IMG/VR virus record: IMGVR_UViG_3300028410_000645 | Span: 1 to 23,246 of that record | Source: a virus | Reading direction: 5' to 3' (one strand) | Length of the DNA stretch: 23,246 nt | Shown: piece by piece, positions 6,864 through 14,259 of the stretch | Numbering within the stretch: position 1 is the first letter of the stretch | Layout: each line of letters starts with the position of its first letter | Made by a program: the position numbers and the translations under genes | The notes under the pieces: model-generated | Told to the model about the DNA's origin: nothing | What the model saw: only the letters and a program-made list of their open reading frames with translations | The model's database searches: none

Positions 6864-8236
6864 TGAAAGTACATAATCCAAACGGTTCTAAAGAAAGACT
6901 CAAAGAAATGTTTGAGCGAGTTAATAAAGTTACAATTAATGAAACATTTGATGTACCAGTTGTTAATGATAAATCATATCTAGAAAAAAGTGGTGACGAA
7001 GAGGCTGAAAAAAAGCAAGTTAACAAATATGATGGTGGTGTAGATTATCCAGCTATTGATGATTTGAAAACTGACCATGAGTCATTAGATAAGATTGCCG
7101 AAGAAGAAGAGCTTGATGAAATATCGTTAGCTGGACTTAAAGGTGCTGGTCAATACGTTGGAAAATCTATTGGAGATAAAGTAAAGCAAGGTGTTGATAA
7201 TGTTAAGAACAAAGTTGGTAATGTTAAAAAAGCATATCATAGAAGTACTGGTGATGATCAACTAGGTAAAATACAAAAATATGCTGAAAATTTTGGTGAG
7301 AAATTTGGTAAGTATTTAGCTAAATATAATACTCAAGCAGAAAAAGCAGGTGAACAACCATTACAGCCAAGACAATTAGCTCAAGTGGTAACTAATGCAC
7401 TTGATAGAGCATATAAGCAAGGAGATACAAAAGCTCAAATAAATTTTGATAATTTAAAAATGCAGAAAGAAAGTGAAGAGTACCAAGAAATCGAAGGTGG
7501 TCTTGCTGATGAAGCTGATCCAAATGAATTTGATGCTAGACAAATCATGAAAGGCATGGAAGTAGAAATGGAACATACTGATGACCCAAGACAAGCTTTG
7601 GAAATTGCTATGGATCATTTGATGGAAATTCCTAACTACTATGATGAATTAGCTGATATGGAGTCTGGTGCTGATGTTGAACAACCAGAAGAAGATGATA
7701 ATTCTGCTGATGCTTTATTAGACCCATCGCAACATTGGGTTGATGACTATTCTCCAAAAAAATTAGGTGATGAATCTGAAATGACAGACGATATTAATGA
7801 AGAGGAATTAGGTGATACTTGGGCAAAAATGGCAGGTGTTTCTAGACAAGATTGGACTTATATGCCGTATGAAAAGAAAATGCAGTATATAAATAAGTAC
7901 TATGAAGAAAACCCTCCACAAAATAATAGTAATGCATATGGTAATGATCCAGAAGGAGTGGCTAAGTGGTTAGAAAAAGACAAAGCTGCAAGTAGATCAC
8001 CTATGGATGAGAACACTATTGATTTAAGCTTCAACGATGATGGTAAAGGTAATTGGATTCCTCAAGGAATGGAGGATAAAAAAATTGCAATAAGAAAAGT
8101 TGAGCAACCAATGGGTAGTGGTAATGAAAAATATTTATTAGTACAACTAGATCAAAATGGTAGTGTGGAAGATGTCTATGATAGAAAAGATTCTTGGGAA
8201 GAAGCAGTAGCAGCTTTAGGATCATCAATAAGCTAA
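6863..8236 (+). CDS. Large acidic protein with a DUF5661-like segment
   Basis: 457 residues. The N-terminus (SKERLKEMFERVNKVTINE) echoes that of the preceding protein. Residues about 88-125 are a Gly/Lys/Val amphipathic stretch (GLKGAGQYVGKSIGDKVKQG). Residues about 219-268 (DPNEFDARQIMKGMEVEMEH, then IAMDHLMEIPNYYDELADME) match the layout of DUF5661: G-x-E-x-E-H, then IA-x-DHL-x-E-x-P-x-YY-x-x-L-x-x-ME. This segment is seen in many phage proteins without a known role. The C-terminal part contains two further folded blocks (DTWAKMAGVSRQDW and a strand-rich end, KYLLVQLDQNGSVEDVYDRKDSW) separated by acidic linkers. Probably a virion or head-associated protein by position, not proven. Confidence 0.6.
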   Translation: MKVHNPNGSKERLKEMFERVNKVTINETFDVPVVNDKSYLEKSGDEEAEKKQVNKYDGGVDYPAIDDLKTDHESLDKIAEEEELDEISLAGLKGAGQYVGKSIGDKVKQGVDNVKNKVGNVKKAYHRSTGDDQLGKIQKYAENFGEKFGKYLAKYNTQAEKAGEQPLQPRQLAQVVTNALDRAYKQGDTKAQINFDNLKMQKESEEYQEIEGGLADEADPNEFDARQIMKGMEVEMEHTDDPRQALEIAMDHLMEIPNYYDELADMESGADVEQPEEDDNSADALLDPSQHWVDDYSPKKLGDESEMTDDINEEELGDTWAKMAGVSRQDWTYMPYEKKMQYINKYYEENPPQNNSNAYGNDPEGVAKWLEKDKAASRSPMDENTIDLSFNDDGKGNWIPQGMEDKKIAIRKVEQPMGSGNEKYLLVQLDQNGSVEDVYDRKDSWEEAVAALGSSIS

Positions 8237-8243
8237 GTTCAAC

Positions 8244-8252
8244 GTATTTATA
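8244..8252 (+). promoter_or_regulatory. Candidate late-type promoter motif GTATTTATA
   Basis: GTATTTATAT ends 13 bases before the ATG of the structural protein at 8266, in a 29-base gap. It is the same motif, at a similar distance, as in front of 5938 and 23080. Confidence 0.3.
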
Positions 8253-8265
8253 TTAAAATAATATA

Positions 8266-9663
8266 ATGAGTAGATTCAGGTCATATTTTTCCAAGAACAA
8301 TACATTAATTGAAGATAATAGAACAAATAACTCTCAAAATCCTGTAAGTGAAATATCTTACGGGACTTTAGAAAATCGAGTTAGCCGTTTTATCTTTGAT
8401 ATTGACTTACAACCCCTAGTTGATAAGTTAAATTCTGGTGTATTAAATCCTGATCTAATAAAATCTCACAAATTAAATCTTACTAATACAATAAGAATAA
8501 TTCCAGAACTAGTTGGTTCTAGATATGCTGATTGCGAAACACAAAGAGCAGCTAGTTTTACATTAGAGTTATTTAATATTGAAGAAGATTGGGACGAAGG
8601 TAATGGATATGATTTTGTTTATATAGATGAACAATTTCCAAGTATTCCAAAACAAGCATCAAACTGGTTTGAAAGAAAAACAAGTATCGAGTGGTCGGTA
8701 GAAGGTGCAGTAACTAGTGGCACGACAATATTAGATAGTTTAGATTTCCAAGATGGTAGTGAAAATTTCGTTACTGATATTACCGATTACATAAACTCAA
8801 GAATATTTGCTAGTGGTGTTACTGGTTTTACTGGAACTACATTCGGATTAGGTATTAAATTTACTGATGATCTTGAGTCTGGTACTACACTTCAAAGACA
8901 GGCAGTAGCGTTCCATGTGAAGGACTCTCCTACTTTTTATGAGCCATATGTAGAAACAATAGTTGAAGACCTTATAGAGGACGACAGAGAGTATTTCTAT
9001 ATGAATAAAGAAAATGATCTTTATCTATATGCTAATGCTGGTGGTAATAGTGTTGATGTTACTGTGAACAGTGTAACTATTAATGACTATCAAGGCAATG
9101 AAGCTACAGTTATTAGTGGTGATAGTATCCAAGAAGTAAGAAGTGGTGTATATAAAGTAACATATTCAACATCTACTGAATTATACCCAGATCAAGTAAT
9201 CTTCAATGATATTTGGAATGTGACTCGTAACGGAAGAACCAAAGACGTTGTGCAACAATTTTATCTTATAAATGAAGATCAATATCTAAATTTTGATTTA
9301 TCTAGAAGAGTTAATTTTGACAATTACTTTTTTAATGTAATCGGTGTTAATAATGGTGAAATCATAAAAGCAGGTGATACAAGAAGAGTTGTTGTTGACG
9401 TAAGAGAATTATATCCTGATCAAAACAATAATCTTCCATTAAATTTAGAGTATAGATTATTTGTTAAACAAGATGTCGATCATCATATAGATGTAATTCC
9501 ATTTACTAAGTTAGATCGTACTATTGCTGGATATGAATTTTTATTAGATACTTCATGGTTAATTCCACAAGACTATTATTTAGAAGTTAAAATTTCTGAT
9601 AGTGGTGTTTACAATGTGAAAAAACCAATTTATTTTACTGTAACTTCTACAGAAATAGTTTAA
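8266..9663 (+). CDS. Probable virion structural protein with DNRLRE-like and beta-sandwich regions
   Basis: 465 residues. After a polar N-terminus (SRFRSYFSKNNT) comes a block of about 190 residues (ISYGTLENRVSRFIFDIDLQ ... THITDYINS-type ending as TDITDYINSRI). Its repeated patterns, SRFIFDIDL, RAASFTLELFNIEEDWDEG and DYINSRIFASG, resemble the extracellular beta-sandwich DNRLRE type: an R-x-x-I/L-x-F-D strand, an Asp-rich W-x-E-G loop and a final axial strand. The rest (about 240-465) is regular beta-rich sequence ending in a strand TSTEIV. There is no signal peptide, as expected for a phage virion protein. Protein families of this sort occur in the tail or head decorations of large phages of Bacteroidota, though I cannot name this one. 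The start ATG is the first after the upstream stop. Confidence 0.55.
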   Translation: MSRFRSYFSKNNTLIEDNRTNNSQNPVSEISYGTLENRVSRFIFDIDLQPLVDKLNSGVLNPDLIKSHKLNLTNTIRIIPELVGSRYADCETQRAASFTLELFNIEEDWDEGNGYDFVYIDEQFPSIPKQASNWFERKTSIEWSVEGAVTSGTTILDSLDFQDGSENFVTDITDYINSRIFASGVTGFTGTTFGLGIKFTDDLESGTTLQRQAVAFHVKDSPTFYEPYVETIVEDLIEDDREYFYMNKENDLYLYANAGGNSVDVTVNSVTINDYQGNEATVISGDSIQEVRSGVYKVTYSTSTELYPDQVIFNDIWNVTRNGRTKDVVQQFYLINEDQYLNFDLSRRVNFDNYFFNVIGVNNGEIIKAGDTRRVVVDVRELYPDQNNNLPLNLEYRLFVKQDVDHHIDVIPFTKLDRTIAGYEFLLDTSWLIPQDYYLEVKISDSGVYNVKKPIYFTVTSTEIV

Positions 9664-9714
9664 AATTTTTATTTAAAATAACAGTTATTTTCCGAGTATA
9701 TTTTATAATTTCCA

Positions 9715-9723
9715 GTATTTATA
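9715..9723 (+). promoter_or_regulatory. GTATTTATA motif in the gp32 upstream region
   Basis: An exact copy of the motif found upstream of several virion genes, here 64 bases upstream of the -33 element of the gp32 promoter. It could provide a second, late start for gp32 expression; there is no other support. Confidence 0.2.
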
Positions 9724-9736
9724 TACACGAAATTTG

Positions 9737-9874
9737 AAGTGAAATAAAAAAAAGTGAAGAAAAATTAAGTGAAAAGTTGAAAAAGATTGACAATTGAAAA
9801 TTTAATTCGTAGTATTGTAAAGCATAACAAAAAAAGTGAAGAGTAATATAAGTGAAGTTTAAATATAAAGTGTA
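9737..9874 (+). repeat. AAGTGAA repeat cluster upstream of and within the gp32 leader
   Basis: Exact AAGTGAA copies begin at 9737, 9752 and 9767 (15-base spacing), then 9834 and 9850. Degenerate copies are at 9774 (AAGTTGAA) and 9868 (AAGTGTA). The first group lies upstream of the promoter, the second inside the predicted leader just before the gp32 ATG. The leader is A-rich and lacks any hairpin. T4 gp32 represses its own translation by cooperative binding to an unstructured A/U-rich leader, so the repeats are plausible gp32 or regulator sites. Confidence 0.55.
9787..9817 (+). promoter_or_regulatory. Bacteroidota-type promoter for gp32
   Basis: TTG (9787-9789), a 20-base spacer, then TAGTATTG (9810-9817), one mismatch from TAnnTTTG. 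Transcription would begin around 9822-9824 in GCATAACAAAAA, a sequence also found at the same place after the promoter at 13503. This gives gp32 an independent transcript with a leader of about 60 bases. Confidence 0.65.
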
Positions 9875-9881
9875 ATTATTA

Positions 9882-11168
9882 ATGGAAAACACAAATCAGA
9901 ATTCAGGAGCACCACAAGGTGGTAATCTTGATGCAGCGAAAGCCTTATTCGCTGACTACAAAACTCAAGGCGATGATAAACCTAAGAAACTTAGCAAACA
10001 AGAAATCCTCGCTAGGTATTTTACCCCAAGAAAAGAAAAAGAAGTATTTAGAATTCTACCACCACAAGCTGGTCGTAGACACGTTGAGACTGCATTTTTT
10101 CATGCAGTAAAAACTAATTCTTCAGAGGGAAAAAGATGGAGAAAAATTTACTGTCCAAAACACAACGATCCAGAAGTAGCAAAAGTTGATGCTAACGGTA
10201 ATGTTGTAACGGATGCGGATGGTAAACCATTTATGATTCCTGCTCCATGTCCAATTTGTGACAAAAAAGATGAGTTGCTTAAAAAGCAAGATCGATCTAT
10301 TCTTAAAGTTAAGAAAGATGATATGAACGCTCAACAATTGGAGATTAAAAAAGAAAACGATAGAATCTATAAGGATGCTATGGGATTCGATGCAAAAAAA
10401 TTCTATATTGTTAAAGGTATTGACAAAAACAGTACTGGTGATGGCGTTAAGTTTTGGAGATTCAAACATAACTTTAAAAAACAAGGTATCTATGATAAAT
10501 TAATGCCAGCACTACAAAACTTTGTAGAGCAAAATCAAGTTGATTTTGCTGATCCTTTCAAAGGTACTGATTTAATTATCAGTGTTGTTGATAATCAGAT
10601 ACCGGGTTCTAACAGAACATTTAAAGATGTATCTAACATTATGGCAAGAGGTTCATCACCATTAGTTGAGGACGAATTAATTCGTAATCAGTGGTTGAGT
10701 GATGACAAAACATGGAGAGATGTTTTTAAACCTGCAAGTGCACCTGAATTAACCGACTCTGAATTTTTAGATCGTGTTGCTAGGGGTACTGATCCATATT
10801 GGGATGATTCAGATTCTAATAACAAGAAGTGGGTTTTTCCTGATCCAAGAGATTATGAAAAACAAGAGAAAATGAACAATAGGAATAATTCTCTAGGTTC
10901 AACTCAACCTACTGAAAGAAAAGTGGAGAAAGCTTCTGACGTTGTTGGAAAGTCTTATGATGGTGTTGATATCAACAATGTTTCAAAAGAAGATGTTGGT
11001 GAGTATAATGACGATGCAGTAGACTTAAGTGGTGGTGTAGAAAAGACTGCAGCTAGTCAAGCACCAGTTGAGAATACTCCAGATGAACCACCAAAAGAAA
11101 CACAGCAAGAGCAACAAGTTCCTGCAGGTGATGATTCCGAAGAAGATTATGATGATCTTCCTTTCTAA
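9882..11168 (+). CDS. 32: gp32-like single-stranded DNA-binding protein
   Basis: 428 residues, longer than T4 gp32 (about 300). It coats single-stranded DNA during replication and recombination. A basic N-terminal segment (KKLSKQEILARYFTPRKEKE) fits the cooperative-binding arm. LPPQAGRRHVETAFFHAV opens the OB-fold core, and a zinc site is formed by His74, Cys91, Cys123 and Cys126 (H...YCPKH...CPIC), the His-Cys3 arrangement of gp32. The C-terminal ~90 residues are acidic and unstructured, ending DDYDDLPF-like (DYDDLPF). That is unlike T4 and like bacterial SSB tails. An insertion between the second and third zinc ligands (VDANGNVVTDADGKPFM) explains part of the extra length. It has its own promoter, repeat leader and strong terminator, so it is a monocistronic, probably highly expressed gene. 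Confidence 0.9.
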   Translation: MENTNQNSGAPQGGNLDAAKALFADYKTQGDDKPKKLSKQEILARYFTPRKEKEVFRILPPQAGRRHVETAFFHAVKTNSSEGKRWRKIYCPKHNDPEVAKVDANGNVVTDADGKPFMIPAPCPICDKKDELLKKQDRSILKVKKDDMNAQQLEIKKENDRIYKDAMGFDAKKFYIVKGIDKNSTGDGVKFWRFKHNFKKQGIYDKLMPALQNFVEQNQVDFADPFKGTDLIISVVDNQIPGSNRTFKDVSNIMARGSSPLVEDELIRNQWLSDDKTWRDVFKPASAPELTDSEFLDRVARGTDPYWDDSDSNNKKWVFPDPRDYEKQEKMNNRNNSLGSTQPTERKVEKASDVVGKSYDGVDINNVSKEDVGEYNDDAVDLSGGVEKTAASQAPVENTPDEPPKETQQEQQVPAGDDSEEDYDDLPF

Positions 11169-11190
11169 ATAACCAATATAATACTATATA

Positions 11191-11219
11191 AAGGTGGGAG
11201 TTATCTTCCACCTTTTTTT
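11191..11219 (+). terminator. Strong intrinsic terminator after gp32
   Basis: AAGGTGGGAG pairs with CTTCCACCTT (ten pairs, one G-U) around a TTAT loop and is followed by seven T residues. It lies 22 bases past the gp32 stop. Confidence 0.92.
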
Positions 11220-11235
11220 AACATTAACATTTAGT

Positions 11236-11243
11236 TATAAATA
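11236..11243 (+). promoter_or_regulatory. TATAAATA box upstream of uvsX
   Basis: TATAAATA, identical to the T4 late -10 sequence, lies eight bases before the uvsX ATG and just after the gp32 terminator. A promoter is needed here, but the spacing would place the start at the ATG, so this may only be an A/T-rich initiation context. Confidence 0.25.
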
Positions 11244-11251
11244 AAAATATA

Positions 11252-12439
11252 ATGGCTAAAACTCCAACAAACAAAGCTGCAAGAAAGCCAACAGGTAAGA
11301 AGAGCTTTTCATTGACAGACTTTAAGAAAAAAACAAATAGCGAGAATATCGCAAATAAACCATTAAAATGGTTGAAATGTTCTCCAGCATTTAAGGAAGC
11401 AACAGGACTAGATGGATTTCCAATGGGTTATGTTGCATTAACAAGAGGATTTTCAAATACAGGTAAATCAACGTCACTTTCAGAAGCGATTGTAGGTGCA
11501 CAAAAACAAGGTGTATTACCTATTATAATTGATACTGAGAATAACTTGAGTTTATCTCGTTTAGAAAAAATGGGATTTGATTTAGGTGATGACGATGATG
11601 GATTCTTTATCTATATTGATAATGATTATCTATTAGAAAACTTTGGTAAAAATCATGATAAAAACAGACAAGAAGCAGCCATAGAAGACATGGCAGAGTG
11701 TATTCATCACTTCTTAGATTTACAAGATGCAGGTGAGTTACCATATGATTTATTATTCGCTGTCGATTCATTCGGTACTTTAGATTGTATTAAAACAATC
11801 AATGCACATGAGAAGAATAGTAGTGATAATAACATGTGGAACGCTGGTGCATTTGAGAAATCATTTAAATATCTAGTTAATAGTAGATTACCAAGGTCTA
11901 GAAAAGTAGATAAACCATATACTAATACCTTAGTCGGTGTGCAAAAGATTTGGGTTGATAGTATGGGTGCTGGTGTCATTAAACATAAAGGTGGTGAAGC
12001 ATTATTTTACGGTGCTAGATTGATATTTCATCATGGTGGTATTGCATCACATGGTACTAAGAAGATTGCTGCAACATTCGGTGGTTCTGATGTATCTTAT
12101 GGTGTAGAAACTAAGATCAGAGTAGAGAAGAATCAGATTGATGGTGATCTAGGTGGTATATCATTCGAAGGTAAACTTATTTCAACACCACATGGATTTA
12201 TTGGTACTGATTCATCTGATAAAGATAAATATAAGAAGGATCATATAAAATTCTTTAGAGATGTTTTAAGGGAAGAAAATATCACTGCAGATGACATCAA
12301 GAATAAATATGTTGTTGATGCTGAGACTGAATTCAATCATGATGATTTAGAGGATGAGGTTAAGTCGTTGAAAGATGAAAAAAAACCTGATAATCAACAA
12401 TTAATGGATGATTTTGAAGAAGAGAAAAAGGATAGTTAA
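11252..12439 (+). CDS. uvsX: UvsX-like RecA-family recombinase
   Basis: 395 residues, close to T4 UvsX (about 390). It forms filaments on single-stranded DNA and performs strand exchange for recombination-dependent replication and repair. Walker A is GFSNTGKS (66-73), followed by IIDTENNLS, where a catalytic glutamate sits in RecA-like enzymes. Walker B is LLFAVDS within DLLFAVDSFGTLD. GGEALFYGARLIFHH and the following strand correspond to the L2 and C-terminal core regions. The C-terminus is acidic (DDLEDEVK, DDFEEEKKDS). It begins just after the gp32 terminator and runs with two bases of spacing into the nuclease gene, so recombinase and nuclease are expressed together. Confidence 0.9.
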   Translation: MAKTPTNKAARKPTGKKSFSLTDFKKKTNSENIANKPLKWLKCSPAFKEATGLDGFPMGYVALTRGFSNTGKSTSLSEAIVGAQKQGVLPIIIDTENNLSLSRLEKMGFDLGDDDDGFFIYIDNDYLLENFGKNHDKNRQEAAIEDMAECIHHFLDLQDAGELPYDLLFAVDSFGTLDCIKTINAHEKNSSDNNMWNAGAFEKSFKYLVNSRLPRSRKVDKPYTNTLVGVQKIWVDSMGAGVIKHKGGEALFYGARLIFHHGGIASHGTKKIAATFGGSDVSYGVETKIRVEKNQIDGDLGGISFEGKLISTPHGFIGTDSSDKDKYKKDHIKFFRDVLREENITADDIKNKYVVDAETEFNHDDLEDEVKSLKDEKKPDNQQLMDDFEEEKKDS

Positions 12440-12441
12440 TT

Positions 12442-13497
12442 GTGAGGACTAGAACATTATTAGTTGATGCATCATATCTATTAAAACGATCTTTTAATGG
12501 AGCTAAGGATACGTACACCGATAGTTATGGACATATCGGTGGACTATATTCCTTTATGACAACACTAAGAAAACTCATAAGAGACTTTAAATCTAATAAA
12601 GTGATACTTGCATGGGATGGAGAAAATGGCGGTCTTTATAGACATGTCATTGATCCAGCCTATAAAGCTAATCGTAAGAATAAGAAGTGGTATGGTAAAA
12701 TTGAGTTATCCGAAGCTGAGATAAGAAGAGAGCAATATAAAGAAGAGTCTTTATTAAAGCAGAGAAAAAGTATTCAGTCATATGCCGAAGAATTATTTAT
12801 TAGGCAAATAGAAGTGGATGAAATCGAAGCAGATGATTTAATTGCTGCATATGTAATGGAGAGTAATAAAGATGAAGATATTACAATATACACTAATGAC
12901 AGGGATTTTCTTCAACTACTTGAATATGATATAACTATCAAGTTCGGTAATATTGAAAATCCAATAAATAAAACCAATTTCTTTTTTGAATTTGATTATC
13001 ACTATAAGAATGCATTATCGATTAAAATAATCGAAGGCGATACTTCGGATAATTTAGTTGGAATAAAGGGAATTAAGTCAACTACATTACTTAAGCATTT
13101 TCCTGAGATGAAATTCAAGCAATTTACTGTTAGAGAAATATGTAGAAGAGCTGATGAGATTAACAAGGAAAGAATTGAGAATAAGAAAAAACCATTAAAA
13201 GCATTTGAAAGTCTACTTTCTAGTATTGAAAGATTGAAGATAAATCATAAACTAATGAATCTTTCTGAGCCATTCTTAAATGATGATGCAGAAGAAGAAT
13301 TAGGACAACTAATTGATATGCCACTATCCGATGAAGACAGAAATTCAAAGAATCTTATTAAGCTGATGAAAGAGGATGAATTTTTATCGGTTTACGGTGG
13401 AACTTTTGCAAATTATATTGAGCCATTTTATCCTGTAATAATGAATGAGAAGCAGATGTATAAAGATTATTTGAAAAAAGATAAGAACCTGATTTAA
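12442..13497 (+). CDS. rnh: T4 RNase H/FEN-1-like 5'-3' nuclease
   Basis: 351 residues (T4 RNase H about 305). It removes RNA primers and flaps from lagging-strand fragments. Visible active-site blocks are LLVDASYLLKRS (first Asp), ILAWDGENGG with HVIDPAYKANRK, VDEIEADDLIAAY (Glu/Asp-Asp cluster), IYTNDRDFLQLL, and IIEGDTSDNLVGIKGI, which joins the last acidic pair to the helix-three-turn-helix DNA clamp. The start is GTG at 12442, two bases after the uvsX stop, because no ATG occurs before the first conserved strand; a weak AAAGGA lies upstream. All key acidic residues are present, so it should be active. It is followed by a promoter, not a terminator. Confidence 0.88.
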   Translation: MRTRTLLVDASYLLKRSFNGAKDTYTDSYGHIGGLYSFMTTLRKLIRDFKSNKVILAWDGENGGLYRHVIDPAYKANRKNKKWYGKIELSEAEIRREQYKEESLLKQRKSIQSYAEELFIRQIEVDEIEADDLIAAYVMESNKDEDITIYTNDRDFLQLLEYDITIKFGNIENPINKTNFFFEFDYHYKNALSIKIIEGDTSDNLVGIKGIKSTTLLKHFPEMKFKQFTVREICRRADEINKERIENKKKPLKAFESLLSSIERLKINHKLMNLSEPFLNDDAEEELGQLIDMPLSDEDRNSKNLIKLMKEDEFLSVYGGTFANYIEPFYPVIMNEKQMYKDYLKKDKNLI

Positions 13498-13502
13498 AAC
13501 AA

Positions 13503-13533
13503 TTGACTTCTTAAAAATTATAAGGTATATTTG
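13503..13533 (+). promoter_or_regulatory. Bacteroidota-type promoter between rnh and the duplicated-domain gene
   Basis: TTG (13503-13505), a 20-base spacer, then a perfect TAnnTTTG (TATATTTG, 13526-13533). The start would fall in GCATAACAAAAA, the same initial sequence as the gp32 transcript. The -7 box decides the downstream start: an open frame back to the TTG at 13531 would begin inside the promoter, so the gene must begin at ATG 13561. Confidence 0.72.
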
Positions 13534-13560
13534 GAATGCATAACAAAAATATATATTAAG

Positions 13561-14214
13561 ATGGAAAATAAAGAACATGAGAATATGTTTAAGTTTGGTT
13601 TATATCAAGCTGACGAAACAATAATTGAAACCCTGTTTTCAGCAGATGTTTTTAACCCTGTTGTTCGTTATTCGGTAGATATCAGAGAAGACATATTTTC
13701 TATTATCGTAAGATTACAGAAAGCATTATCAAGAAGAAATTTATCACACAAGATAGACTTCGGTGAAAAAACATATGATTTCCTTGGTTACTATAAAAAT
13801 CTATTGGATTTACAAAGTAGCAACGGTAAATCATTTAATGACAAGCTAAAGCTTAAAAAAAGATCGAACCAGACGGTTAATGGAAAAACCTATAGTGGCA
13901 TTCAATTTAAGTTTGGTTTATATATCAATGATAATCCAATAGTTGAGAGAGATTTTTATGTTGAAGGATATAACCCTTCATCTAGATTCTCAATAGAGTT
14001 GAGTGAGACAGTGGATGATATTGCTCAAGAAATTAATAGTAAACTTAAAGATCAAGATACCACTCATATGTGGGACGACTACGATCTGATCTATACTTAT
14101 GGTTTACATATTAATCAAATAAGAGACCTTTCTAATAAGCGTAGGAGTTTAATGTTGGAAAACATTAGTAATCCTAATTTTGTGAAAAACACAAGACGTA
14201 GTTTAAGATATTAA
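13561..14214 (+). CDS. Hypothetical protein made of two tandem copies of a ~50-residue domain
   Basis: 217 residues from ATG 13561. Two blocks can be aligned by eye. The first is FKFGLYQADETIIETLFSAD (the full copy runs about 10-58). The second is FKFGLYINDNPIVERDFYVE (about 122-170). Both continue with N-P-x-x-R-[YF]-S-[VI] and a helix starting I-x-x-I/A. The blocks are separated by a Lys-rich linker, and a Tyr/Arg-rich tail ends RRSLRY. In T4-like genomes small proteins between the recombinase and the helicase include loader and mediator proteins, so a helicase-loading or recombination-mediator role is conceivable. No motif proves it, and I do not recognise the family. It has its own promoter and leads into the helicase gene, which may be cotranscribed. 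Confidence 0.7.
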   Translation: MENKEHENMFKFGLYQADETIIETLFSADVFNPVVRYSVDIREDIFSIIVRLQKALSRRNLSHKIDFGEKTYDFLGYYKNLLDLQSSNGKSFNDKLKLKKRSNQTVNGKTYSGIQFKFGLYINDNPIVERDFYVEGYNPSSRFSIELSETVDDIAQEINSKLKDQDTTHMWDDYDLIYTYGLHINQIRDLSNKRRSLMLENISNPNFVKNTRRSLRY

Positions 14215-14259
14215 AACTCTCTTATTCCTGTTTATTAATAACAATAAAAAAATTATAGA

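Noticed and set aside
9919-10484. Alternative-frame ORFs within the gp32 gene
   Set aside because: The gp32 frame is unambiguous by zinc-site and OB-fold motifs; these are shadows.
13531-13560. TTG start ten codons upstream of ATG 13561
   Set aside because: It overlaps the -7 promoter box, so the codon would not be transcribed.
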